From Gymnopus androsaceus JB14 (Eukaryota > Basidiomycota > Agaricomycetes > Agaricales > Omphalotaceae): 42,038 nt of DNA. The stretch is taken from contig ML769850.1 of NCBI GenBank assembly GCA_009733575.1, positions 1 through 42,038 on the forward strand, given 5' to 3'. Numbering within the stretch: the first letter of the stretch is position 1; each line of letters starts with the position of its first letter. The position numbers and the translations under genes are program-made. Below, piece by piece: positions 1-9,369 of the stretch. The notes beneath the pieces are model-generated. The model ran no database searches. It saw only the letters and a list, made by a program, of their open reading frames with translations, and was not told where the DNA came from.

Positions 1-378
1 TATGTTTGTAGTGGTCCGATACAAGAGCTAGAGGGACCGACGACGGCGCATATGGAGATTGAGAGTCTTTCAGGCTAGCCGCTAGTAGACAGGGAGTAAT
101 AGTTGTCTATAAGTACTCGTATTAAGAAAAATCTTTTCCAACGAGTTGCAAGGTCTTTAGCACCAGCTATGAAAGGAAGGTCTCATCAGAGGCAGCAGGA
201 AGCTGCTTGGTCTTGAATTTACTGAAACTTTCTGGTTGTGGAGGGTTGTGGGGTTGCAATTATAATGGGAATGGTGGTTCAAATTGAAGTTTGAAAAGCG
301 CCAATTTAAGTACAGTCACAACTCTATTCAGTAAAAACAGCTATATATACACTATCCTCTTCAAGTTTCAAGCAAAAC
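1..378. other. window start, no gene seen
   Basis: I see no convincing coding exon or RNA gene between the window start and the terminator of the tRNA gene. A short open frame that runs through the tRNA locus on the plus strand is a by-product of the tRNA sequence. Confidence 0.5.
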
Positions 379-387
379 AAAAAAAAA
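379..387 (-). terminator. RNA polymerase III terminator
   Basis: On the minus strand this is a run of nine T, starting 28 nt after the 3' end of the tRNA-Asp gene. RNA polymerase III stops at runs of four or more T, so this is the expected end of the pre-tRNA. It is inferred from position and composition only. Confidence 0.7.
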
Positions 388-414
388 CAGTATCGCGTTC
401 AAGAAAATCGCAAA

Positions 415-500
415 CTCCCTGGCTGGGAGTCGAACCCAGCTTTCGCGCGCTGAAGCAGAATAATGACAGGCGCGTGTACTAACCGATATACTACCAGGGA
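415..500 (-). tRNA. tRNA-Asp (anticodon GTC) with a short intron
   Basis: Read on the minus strand, this folds as a cloverleaf. The acceptor stem TCCCTGG pairs with CCAGGGA and is followed by discriminator G. The D arm has the loop ATCGGTTAGT. The anticodon stem CGCGC/GCGCG encloses CTGTCA, giving anticodon GTC. The T arm is CTGGG-TTCGACT-CCCAG. About 12-14 extra bases sit directly 3' of position 37, the canonical place for a nuclear tRNA intron. The repetitive GCGCGCG on the 3' side makes the exact intron boundary ambiguous. TA-GTAT and GGTTAGT are typical of A box sequence and GGTTCGACTCC of the B box. Two decayed copies of this tRNA lie at 21206 and 23054. Confidence 0.93.
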
Positions 501-1005
501 GTTGAAGAATCAACAGACGAATCAACTCAGACCGCTAAATGAAAGATGGGAAGAAGAAACAGTTCTGAGTTCAATTTCCAGTAATAAGTGATGTATTAGT
601 ACATTATGAATACATTTCGCGTTTCCGACACTCTACCCAGAAATAAAATTGAGGCTGATGACAGAAAGAAGACGTGCAAGATGAACCCCGACCCAAAGGA
701 AAATAAATAGAAAGAGAAAACCAAACCGGGACCATAGCGAGAAGAAGGGATGTGGACAACATGAACGACGCTTGAGACCCAGACCAAAAAAAACCAGCCT
801 AATTGCAGCGCCTCATCGTCTTTCCTCAACAAATCGAGAGATATTTTCTCATCACTGTGACAGGTACCATCCGAGTACCTCTCGATAAGCATGAACGAAA
901 GAGTGGTACGACACGGTCTTAGGTATTCGTGGAATACCTCGGGAGAGCATCGGAATCGGAATAGGGACTGGGGAGAAAAGGTAGGACTGGCGAGTCCATG
1001 CCCGA
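501..1005. other. intergenic, probable 3' UTR of the membrane protein
   Basis: No supported gene. The open frames here have no recognisable domain and overlap the region immediately 3' of the minus-strand membrane protein gene, so most of this is probably its 3' untranslated region. Confidence 0.4.
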
Positions 1006-1836
1006 TCATGACTCCGTGCTCCTGCTGGTAGTCGTTCTACTCGATCGCTCATCCGAGCGATAATAGGAAACCCAACCAATGCCATAAAGCACCAGAAACA
1101 ATACCGAAACCTCTGCTACGCATATGGGGAATGCACGGCTAGCCATGGAGATTAAGCGGGTGATAGCACCGGGGAGAATGGAGCCAGGAAGGATGGTTTG
1201 TATGAGTTTGATTTCGACGGAAAGGGAAATGACTGAATTGGAGAGGGAAGATGCAGAGACGGAAAGTCGAGTTCGATTGAAGATGCAATCGTTAATAATG
1301 ATGATTCCGAGAAGAATCGACACGCAGGCGCGTGTAAGTGAAGCATGCTTGTTCCGAGAGTTCCCCGTCACGAAATCCGGGCTTTCGTTCTCTTTCTCTA
1401 CGCATGCATTTGAACCAGAACCCGAATCTTCATCGTCAGAATGGCTCGTAGTCGTACACTCTAACCCGAACAACTTCCCTAATTCAATCAGACTCTCCAA
1501 ACCAAGAATGATAATCCTATACCACACAAATACCAAAGCGCCAAACGCCAACGCGCTGGCATGAATCTGCGTGTGCCATTCGAGAGTCTGCAATTTGGTT
1601 TCAAGCGTGAATTCGGCGAGGTCTAATTGTTGCTTGGATGCGTATGGTAAGACGAATGAGAGGAAGATTCTGGGATAGGAAACCACGAATTCAGATAAGA
1701 TGACGATGGATGTTATGAGGGAAAGAGCGAAGAGGAAGAGAGAGAGGGGTGTTTCAAACGAAGGCTTCCGAGTCAACGTTGGCCTGGTTGGAGAAGGAGA
1801 AGGAGGAGAGAATTTGTCATGCCAGCCTTGTGCCAT
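1006..1836 (-). CDS. multi-pass membrane protein of unknown function
   Basis: An intronless frame of 276 codons. I do not recognise the family. Hydrophobic stretches suggest at least four membrane spans, near residues 31-50 (possibly continuing as a re-entrant piece to 66), 94-113, 170-187 and 237-258. Between the second and third spans is a soluble acidic and serine-rich loop (residues about 128-165). The N-terminus is rich in Pro, Ser and Thr, and the C-terminal tail is rich in Arg and Ser. I chose the start MAQGWHDK. The open frame extends to 1962 with another ATG, but that 42-residue extension is Arg-rich and low in complexity. It is probably an endoplasmic reticulum or organelle membrane protein, but location and role are not shown by the sequence. 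Confidence 0.6.
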   Translation of the reverse strand: MAQGWHDKFSPPSPSPTRPTLTRKPSFETPLSLFLFALSLITSIVILSEFVVSYPRIFLSFVLPYASKQQLDLAEFTLETKLQTLEWHTQIHASALAFGALVFVWYRIIILGLESLIELGKLFGLECTTTSHSDDEDSGSGSNACVEKENESPDFVTGNSRNKHASLTRACVSILLGIIIINDCIFNRTRLSVSASSLSNSVISLSVEIKLIQTILPGSILPGAITRLISMASRAFPICVAEVSVLFLVLYGIGWVSYYRSDERSSRTTTSRSTES

Positions 1837-2023
1837 AGGAAGTGCTCCTGCGTACACCGCTTTGGCTCGTCGTCGTCGTGGTTCAAGAGAGAAAAGAGAA
1901 TAAACCTTTATAGGGACGTCTGGCTGGCAGCGAGCCTTTGACGTGACATCTGGCCAAGCCAAACTGAGATCCGATTAAATATAAATTCACCATAGGGTAA
2001 CTCCCGAGGTACATAGCTTCTCG

Positions 2024-2077
2024 GCTGCTTGGCCAAATTCATGCGATTCCGCTGCTTGGCTAAATTCATGCGATTCC
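2024..2077. repeat. 27-bp direct tandem repeat, two copies
   Basis: Two head-to-tail 27-base copies (2024-2050 and 2051-2077) that begin GCTGCTTGGC and end AAATTCATGCGATTCC, with a single C/T difference. They lie upstream of the minus-strand membrane protein gene. A role as duplicated promoter element is possible but unproven. Confidence 0.85.
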
Positions 2078-2083
2078 GAAGAC

Positions 2084-2799
2084 CTTCCTCCCGCGGCCGA
2101 ATGTAAGTATTTCGGACCGAACTAAGCTAGTGCCACTTTTCTCTCGTTCGATTTGAATCTACGGAGTCGCAAAGTAAAGCACAAAATAACGCAGACCTAT
2201 AAAGACAAATGAGCTTTTTTTCATTTGTCGTCGAACAGCTAGCTGGTGAACACGTCATGGTGGTATGGAAAAGGAAACAAGTTACTTACGCCACACTAGT
2301 ACCAGAGAAAATCTTTCTCTTTTCGACCAAAGGCTCAGACCTGGGTTCGTTTCTCCGTTTTTCCACTCAATAAATTGACCGAAGCTCATAAACCTCGGCC
2401 AGACTTCGAAGGCCGTATGTCACCGTACTAATACACTCGGACTATCGTTACGATTCTCGACTGTTGGAGAGAAGTAAGCATAAATTTCTAGTACGGTTTA
2501 CAACGAACTATTCAGGAAAATAGATCTTGGCATCGTCGAGCATGACTCGAATCCAAACCTAAATTATAATCCTAGTTCCGTAATCGCCTTTCAAGGAAGC
2601 AGGCTTAGGTATATTCCAGTTTGATGATAGACTGACCAAACCCTGGAAGGCCAGGAACGACTGAGATTCGACAAGTCGTAAACTAGTCTTATTTGGCGTC
2701 GGAAGCTTGCCATATCGAGTTCGTATCTGAGAATGAACCAGAGGCGAAAGAGAGGGGTACACGGTCGTTGCTTCGTTTCTTATCGTTCAATCTTTAGAA
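2084..2799. other. intergenic, nothing recognised
   Basis: This stretch separates the membrane protein gene from the USO1-like remnant. I looked here for the N-terminal half of USO1 and saw no similarity, which supports the view that the downstream locus is truncated. Confidence 0.4.
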
Positions 2800-4227
2800 C
2801 AACATCGTTCTCTTACTTCCGTCAACGCCTCTCCTTCAAGCGCTCTCTCTCAATGTCACCACAAACTTCTGGTCCCTCGAGCATCACCAGCTTTCTCATC
2901 TGCTGCGTTCATCTCGTTGTAAAACCCTCGCACGGTCTATCAATCCCAACCCCCAACCTAAATACCATTCTCCATAGCCAGCGGTAACTTTTTCGTTCCC
3001 GTTGACGATCACGAAGAGGACGACGATCCTCCGCAGATGCCACTACAGATCCTGGCTATCCTTGGCGTTCTTTTCGAGGTCGAAAACGGATACGTCTGAC
3101 TTGGAATCGAGAGAATGGAATCGATTGATTGTGGGATATTTGAATCTTCGTCGGTGGTTATGGGAGGATCCTGCGGCAGTGAGTGTCTTTTTGAACTCGG
3201 AAGGTTTGGGAATAGTACGCGTCCATTTTCACGACGGTGTGCATTGGGTGTGCAGTTGCTGACGCTTTTTCAGTTTGTAGATGCTATCAACCAAGTGACA
3301 GAGACGGATTTCCTTATTCCAAGTTTATGTGTACTCTTACTAGGGATCATTATAAGTACAGCCGGAAGCCTGGAGCAATTACTCGGTAAGCATCTATCGC
3401 TCGTTGTGTACGCTAACTCATATCTTTCAGTGTGACGATAAGTCCCATCCTACATCGTCTCGGCGTAGACACCCTCCGACGTATCGCTCGTCTGAGAAAG
3501 GACGAACGTTTCATCACTGTCAGCCTCGTACAGTATTATCCTAGCTCTGCGCCGTACCTACAAGCCACCACTGTTGCTGCTGCGACTGCAGAAGGAGAAG
3601 TGTGGTTCAATGGGGCCTTTGTCGATTTCTGGAAATTGAATTATTATAAGTGGTATCGGTTTGTATACGTTGTTGGTAAGCTCATGTACGAATTGGCATT
3701 ACTAGAACCGCCCAAAGAGGGCTTTCTACGCGGATCAGCTGGCTTCTACATCTGGTGCGTTTTGTTCAACCAGCTCGTTCATCTCTGCGTACTAAATTTC
3801 CATACAGGACTCAGCGCGGAGACAGCTATGTTGATATCCTCCTTCCAAGACACACTTCGTAGTCAGTCACAGGAGATCGAACAACTCCGTAACCAACTAA
3901 TTACAACAATAAAAATCTCCTCCTCCAGACAATGGCGCCAAGGTATGTAGACCTACATGTTCGCTTCAAGAAATACGACGGTGCTAAACTAATGCATTTT
4001 TTTCCCCTTAGATCGCTGCCCTCAAATCAGAGCTAGATTCTCTTCACGCTGCACTTAAAACCTCGGAAGAAAAGCAAAAAGAGATTGAGAAGGAACAAGA
4101 GGACTTGTTGGTACTTTTGGATGAGGTGACTGTGAAGCGGAAGTGTGATAAGGCTAGACTGCATGTAGCTGGGATGGGAGTATCTGAAAACGAGGGGAAG
4201 GAGGAGTGTGATGAAGACAATGAGTGA
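2800..4227 (+). pseudogene. truncated, frameshifted USO1/p115-like vesicle tether
   Basis: USO1/p115 proteins are long golgin-like tethers of ER-Golgi vesicles with an armadillo-like head, a coiled coil and an acidic C-terminus. Seen here in scattered frames: head pieces GNFFVPVDDHEEDD, REWNRLIVGYLNL, NQVTETDFLIPSLCVLLLG, SPILHRLGVDTL and AFVDFWKLNYY, then the tail EKEQEDLLVLLDEV and an acidic end. Typical introns remain, for example at about 3387-3430 and 3944-4011. The reading frame shifts at about 2975 (with an in-frame TAG), about 3055 and about 3345, and the first several hundred residues of the head are absent. The last exon stops at TGA 4225-4227. It is a relic of the 3' half of the gene. 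Sequencing errors could explain individual shifts but not the missing N-terminus. Confidence 0.8.
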
Positions 4228-4389
4228 TAAATGAGATCAAAGCGGTGCTGTATGTGCAGCTGGTTCCTTGTTAATGCAGGAATTACTGTTCTGCACTCTA
4301 CGAAGTGGAGAGTCCGGTGAGGAGGACTTATAGATCTCCGAGCGCTCATTTTCAGTGTCAATCAGCTGTCATGTGCTCTATTGCAAAGG

Positions 4390-4397
4390 TATAAAAG
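4390..4397 (+). promoter_or_regulatory. TATA box of the NACHT-WD40 gene
   Basis: TATAAAAG lies 37 nt upstream of the proposed ATG at 4434, followed by a pyrimidine-rich stretch (TTCCTCTTCTTCATC) of the kind in which fungal transcription starts. This supports the start chosen for the downstream gene. Confidence 0.6.
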
Positions 4398-4433
4398 TGT
4401 GCAGACTCATTCCTCTTCTTCATCTTTCCCATC

Positions 4434-7400
4434 ATGGCTGCAGGACGTGCTCCTCCCAACGCGTGAGCATTTAATTAAATCATTTTAGTTCAACAGCTAA
4501 ATAAAACAAAATAAATGATCCAGTTATTTCCCGAATGCCTCTAATTTCGAGATTCACAATTCTCGGTTCAACATGAGTGTGCAGAATATACATGAAAGTC
4601 CAAGTAAGACTAATTTTCATACATCTATTTTATTCTGCCCTGATGATAATTTGTAGTCAAGCACAAACTCCAAACGGAGCTAAAGCCTATCAATGGTGCT
4701 TATCTTAATCCAGATAAGACCTGCTTGAAGGGCACCAGGGTAGGAATTACAGCTGATATCCTGGCATGGATTCACAGCCCAGATAATGAGGTTTCGAAAC
4801 CATTTTTCCTATGTGGAGAGGCTGGCACTGGAAAGTCAACCATAACTCATACTATTGGGCAGAATGCAAAAGACACAGAATGTCTAGGGTCATTCTTTTG
4901 CTTTGACCGCACATTTGCTGCTGAGCGTACACCTAGCAAAGCCTTGCAAACTATTGCTTATGACCTAAGTATTAGTTTTCCAGAATTTGGAAAGGGCCTG
5001 GTAGAGGCAATGGAAGCTGACCCATATATCTCAAGTAGCATGAGTCTCAAAGAGCAGTGGAACAAGCTCATTATGGCACCTGCAAAATTTATCACTCCAA
5101 GTGGGCCTGTTGTGATTATAATGGATGCACTTGATGAATGTGGGCTTAAAGGAGAGGGAAGGCCAAGAGAGATGTTACTCTCTTTATTAATTAACAATGT
5201 CTGTGAACTTCCCAAACACTTCCGTGTTCTTGTCACATCTAGAATGGAAGGTGATGTACATGCAGCTGTTAATGAAGGTTTAGATGCAAAATTACTTCAA
5301 GCTCAGTACATGAGCAATCTTCAACAGACAAAAGAGGATATACACAAATATGTAGTTCATAGGATGATGGCAAGGAAAGGTGCTCCAGGTGTTCTCAATG
5401 AATCTCAATGCCAAATCCTTGTAGAAAAAGCACAGGGCTTTTTTCAGTGGGCTTATACAGCATGCGAAGCACTGCGTGGAAAGGGTAAAGCAGGGCTGAC
5501 AGTTAAGAAGCGCTTTGAACATTTTATGTCACTTTCTCCCAGTCATGGCCAAGATTTGCTGCCTCTTGATAAGCTATATAAATCAATTTTGGAAGATGTA
5601 TTTGATTGTAATGATTCAGAGGCCATGTCTCAGTACAAAATGGTGATGGTACAAATATTGGCAGCCTTTGAACCTCTTTCAAATCCGTCATTGCAGAAAA
5701 TACAATCATCCAGGTGTGGGTATCTTGGGGAAGATTATGATGATGAGGAACTTGATGCAGTCATTCAGTTTTTGGGATCTCTGTTTACAGGCATAGATCA
5801 AAAAAATATGCCAATTAGACCAGTGCATACATCAGTCCATGATTTTCTTGTGGATGAGAAGCGAAGCGGAAAATATGCAGTGAAATTACAGGAGGGACAC
5901 CAAATGTTAGCTATTACCCTGCAACTCATGATTACAGATCTTCATTTCAACATGTGTAATCTGGAACGCTCATACCTTCTGAACTCCCAAGTTGGAAATC
6001 TGTCAGAGAGAATAACACAAAATATATCACCCAATCTTTCTTATGCATGTCACTTCTGGGGTAGCCACATCATCTGCACCCAGACTAAGCAGTCATATGC
6101 TATGTTGGAGCCTCTTTTGCAAAAATTTATAACAAAGGTCTTACTGTTTTGGATGGAGGTGCTGAGTATTCTGGGGAAAGTAGATGTCATCTCTGAAACT
6201 GCAAGAGCTCTATTAGAATTTAGTAATCCTATGGTATGTGTGCATGCTATAATTATTAATGTGGAGTGCTAAATATAAGGATGATTTCCACTATAGGAAG
6301 CTTGGGAGACAGATTTACAAAATATCCTGAAGGAGATGCAACAGTTTATACATGTGTTTGGGAGAATGATTGGAGATGCTACCCCACATCTATATATCTC
6401 TGCAATCCCTTTCATCCCAAAAGAATCAGTGATATTGCAGCCATTTATTTCTCAAATGAACAGATTATTGATTATATGTAGAGGACAAAGATATAGTTGG
6501 CCATCTCAGCAGGCAGTACTAACTGGCCACACAGCAGATGTAAGTTCAGTTGAATTTTCACCAGATGGCAAGAGGATTGTATCTGGATCATATGACCACA
6601 CATTGCGCATTTGGAATGCAGAGACTGGAATGATAATTGGAGAGCCAATGCAAGGGCACACATCATGGGTAACTTCAGTTGTCTTTTCACCAGATGGCGA
6701 GAAGATTGTATCTGGATCTTCTGACCAGACACTGCATATTTGGAATGCAGAGACAAGAATGATCATTGGAGAGCCACTGCAAGGGCACACATTACAGGTA
6801 ACTTCAGCTGCCTTTTCACCAGATGGCAAGAGGATTGTATCTGGATCTGATGACAAGACACTGCACATTTGGAATGCAGAGACTGGAATGATTATTGGAG
6901 AGCCATTGCAAGGGCACACATTACAGATCACTTCAGTTGCCTTTTCACCAGATGGCAAGAGGATTGTATCTGGATCTTCTGACCAGACAGTGCACATTTG
7001 GAATGCAGATACTGGAATGATCATTGGAGAGCCACTGCAAGGGCACATGCAATTAGTAACTTCAGTTGCCTTTTCGCCAGATGGCAAGAGGATTGTATCT
7101 GGATCTTATGACCAGACAGTGCGCATTTGGAAGGTGGAGGCTGGAATGATCATTGGAGAGCCACTGCAAGGACATACCAATTCAGTAAATTCAGTTGCCT
7201 TTTCACCAGATGGCAAGAGGATTGTATCTGGATCCTCTGACCAGACAGTGCGCATTTGGAATGCAGAGACTGGAATGATCATTGGGCAGCCACTGCAAGG
7301 GCACACAGATTATGTTAGATCGGTTGCCTTTTCACCAGATGGCAAGAGGATTGTATCTGGATCTTTTGACCAGACACTGCACATTTGGAATGCAGAGACT

Positions 7401-8258
7401 GGAATGATCATTGGAGAGTCACTGCAAGGGCACACAGAATCAGTATATTCAGTTGCATTTTCACCAGATGGCAAGAATATTGTATCTGGATCTGATGACC
7501 AGACAGTGTGTATTTGGAATGCAGAGAGTGGAATCATCATTGGAGAGCAACTACAAAGGCACACAGGATCAGCAAATTCAGCCACCTTTTCATCAGATGG
7601 CAAGAGGATTGTATCAGGATCTTCTGACCAGAAAGTGTGCATTTGGAATGCAGAAACTGGAATGATTATTGGAGAGCCACTGCAAGGGCACACAGCAAGG
7701 GTGACTTCAGTTGCCTTTTCACCAGATGGCAAGAGGATTGTATCTGGATCTTCTGACCAGACAGTATGCATTTGGAATGCAGAGAGTGGAATGATTATTG
7801 GAGAGCCACTGCAAGGGCACACATCATGGGTTACTTCAGTTGCCTTTTCACCATATGGCAAGATAATTGTATCTGGATCTTGGGACCAGACAGTGTGCAT
7901 TTGGAATGCAGAGACTGGAATGATCATTGGGCAGCCACTGCAAGGGCACACAGATTATGTTAGATCAGTTGCCTTTTCACCAGATGGCAAGAGGATTGTA
8001 TCTGGATCTTATGACCAGACAGTGTGCATCTGGAATGCAGAGACTGGAATGATCATTGGAGAGCCACTGCAAGGGCACACAGGATCAGTAAATTCAGCTA
8101 CCTTTTCACCAGATAGTAAGATGATTGTATCTGGATCTTCTGACCAGACAGTGTGCATTTGGAATGATCATCAGAGAGCCATTGCAAGGGCACACCAATT
8201 TGGTAACTTCAGTTGCCTTTTCACCAGATGGCAAGAGGATTGTATCTGGATCTTCTGA
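4434..8258 (+). CDS. NACHT-WD40 NLR-like NTPase, truncated by a frameshift
   Basis: Proposed exons are 4434-4462, 4524-4603, 4657-6233 and 6297-8258, all with GT-AG introns, giving 1215 residues. Fungal NACHT-WD40 proteins act as NLR-type receptors, some controlling heterokaryon incompatibility. A short N-terminus with the motif FPNASNFEIHNSRFN replaces the effector domain seen in many relatives. The NACHT domain has a P-loop GEAGTGKS at residues 90-97 and a Walker B IIMDALDEC ending near 198. Then comes an alpha-helical linker and, from 6525, WD40 repeats of 43 residues each. Thirteen are in frame. After IWN of repeat 13, a 14-bp deletion shifts the frame and adds about 30 unrelated residues before a stop at 8256-8258. 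Codons are A/T-rich and CpG is rare, unlike BRR2. It could be a functional short allele or a recent pseudogene. Confidence 0.85.
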
Positions 8259-8436
8259 CTGGACAGTGCGCATTTGGAATGCAGAGAGTGGAATGATTAT
8301 TGGAGAGTCACTGCAAGGGCACATAAAATCAGTATATTCAGTTGCCTTTCCATCAGATGGCAAGCAGATTGTTTCTGGTTCTTCTAGCAAGATGGTGCAT
8401 ACTTGTAATGCTGAAACTCTGACTGAAATTTCCAAA
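6525..8436 (+). repeat. 15 highly similar 129-bp WD40 repeats
   Basis: Each unit encodes 43 residues of the form GHT..V.SVAFSPDGKRIV, then SGS.DQTV.IWNAETGMII and GEPLQ. Repeats 1-13 run from 6525 to about 8172. Repeats 14-15 follow in another frame from 8188 to about 8436. Variation is concentrated at a few places: the two residues after GHT, the residue after SGS (Y, S, D, F or W) and the residue before IW (R, H or C). Repeats 6-7 and 11-12 share the block IIGQPLQ-GHTDYVRS, and repeats 2 and 11 share GHTSWVTS, as expected if units are exchanged between positions by unequal crossing-over or gene conversion. High internal identity of this kind characterises the fungal HET/HNWD receptor class. 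Confidence 0.95.
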
Positions 8437-8715
8437 AACACATTTACTTTGTCATTCTGTCCTTGGCATCCTGAACATCATCTCACTCACACTCACTCGC
8501 CATTGCAAGGTGTCCATCTTAACACTGATGGATGGCTTTGTGGTACTGACTCCTCTTTGCTGCTGTGGATCCCCCCAGACTATTGCTCAAGACTTATGTT
8601 CCCTCACATGCAAATCTTGATGTCAAAACATACTCCAATCTCTCTTGATCTCAGTAATTTTGTTCATGGGAAGGATTGGGTGAAATGTTTTAAGTACAAT
8701 GACAGTTCCTATTAA
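8188..8715 (+). pseudogene. orphaned WD40 repeats 14-15 and C-terminal tail
   Basis: This is the former 3' end of the NACHT-WD40 gene, now out of frame. It encodes two further WD40 units, the second degenerate (PSDGKQIVSGS then HTCNAET), and an intact tail of about 90 residues containing GWLCGTDSSLLLWIPPDY, ending at TAA 8713-8715. Tails of this form close the beta-propeller in related agaric NTPases. It has gained no stop in its own frame, so the frameshift at 8161-8166 looks recent. Confidence 0.85.
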
Positions 8716-9140
8716 ATATCATCTTGTTTGCTTCACAAATCATGCTTGCCTCTTTTGTGCTCCTCATATGCTGCTCATTCTGTTAGATAAATACTAAGTA
8801 CTTTGGTATAAATCATCAGTAGACTCTAGAGTAGGTCCTAGGATACTTGACATGACTGGGACAAACTTTCAATGGATTTGAGTGTATACTCTATATTGTT
8901 TCATTTTCAATTTTACACTTGAACATAGGAATCTACTGTAGGCAGACTCAAATACAAATAATGATGTGTACAGATTATTGGTATATAATGAGACACTTAG
9001 TGAGACTGACTTGAACTGAGATACTGAGTACAAAGGTGATGCACATGTAGCACCTAGATAAATCCAGATATACATCTTGTACTGAAGTTACATTGAAGTA
9101 TAGTCTCTGTGGATTAATATAAAATATTGCATTTGCTACA
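8716..9140. other. intergenic 3' of the NACHT-WD40 gene
   Basis: A/T-rich and CpG-poor, with no supported gene. It probably contains the 3' UTR of the NACHT gene. Confidence 0.4.
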
Positions 9141-9369
9141 CATCAGCAAAACCTGGGTGTACTCATAGCACTCATAGCAAGGTCCCCCATCTATCCAGAG
9201 CTATGGATTGCTATGGGCTGCTATGAGCTGCTATGGATGTCAAAGAACAATATAAATCTGCAGGCTCATAGGAGCTCATAGCTACCCATAGCAGTTCATA
9301 GCAGTTCATAGTTCTATGCTGCTATGGCTTGCTATGACAACTATGGCAATTATCCAGGTTTTGCTGATG
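9141..9369. mobile_element. fold-back element 1 (TIR CATCAGCAAAACCTGG)
   Basis: A 229-bp element with perfect 16-bp terminal inverted repeats, CATCAGCAAAACCTGG at 9141-9156 and its complement at 9354-9369. The interior consists almost wholly of short words CATAGCA/TGCTATG and GAGCTATGG/CTCATAGC in both orientations, so one strand can fold into a long imperfect hairpin. No coding capacity and no clear target duplication beyond AT, which may itself be part of the TIR. It is probably a MITE-like non-autonomous element and shares its TIR with the element at 11046. Confidence 0.8.

Noticed and set aside
291..482. 63-codon plus-strand ORF at the window start
   Set aside because: It runs through the antisense strand of the tRNA-Asp gene and its terminator, and has no domain.
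596..1085. Minus-strand frames of 137 and 77 codons 3' of the membrane protein
   Set aside because: They overlap each other or the real gene's end, have no domain, and fit better as 3' UTR.
6506..7951. Long minus-strand frames (193 and 213 codons) encoding a Cys-rich repeat (CPCSGSPMIIPVSAFQM)
   Set aside because: They are antisense shadows of the WD40 array. The repeat period (129) is divisible by three, so any open antisense frame in one unit is propagated through all units. The sense strand has the recognised WD40 domain.
6525..8436. Regular direct repeats considered as a CRISPR-like array
   Set aside because: The units are 129-bp coding WD40 repeats without spacers, in a eukaryotic genome with introns.
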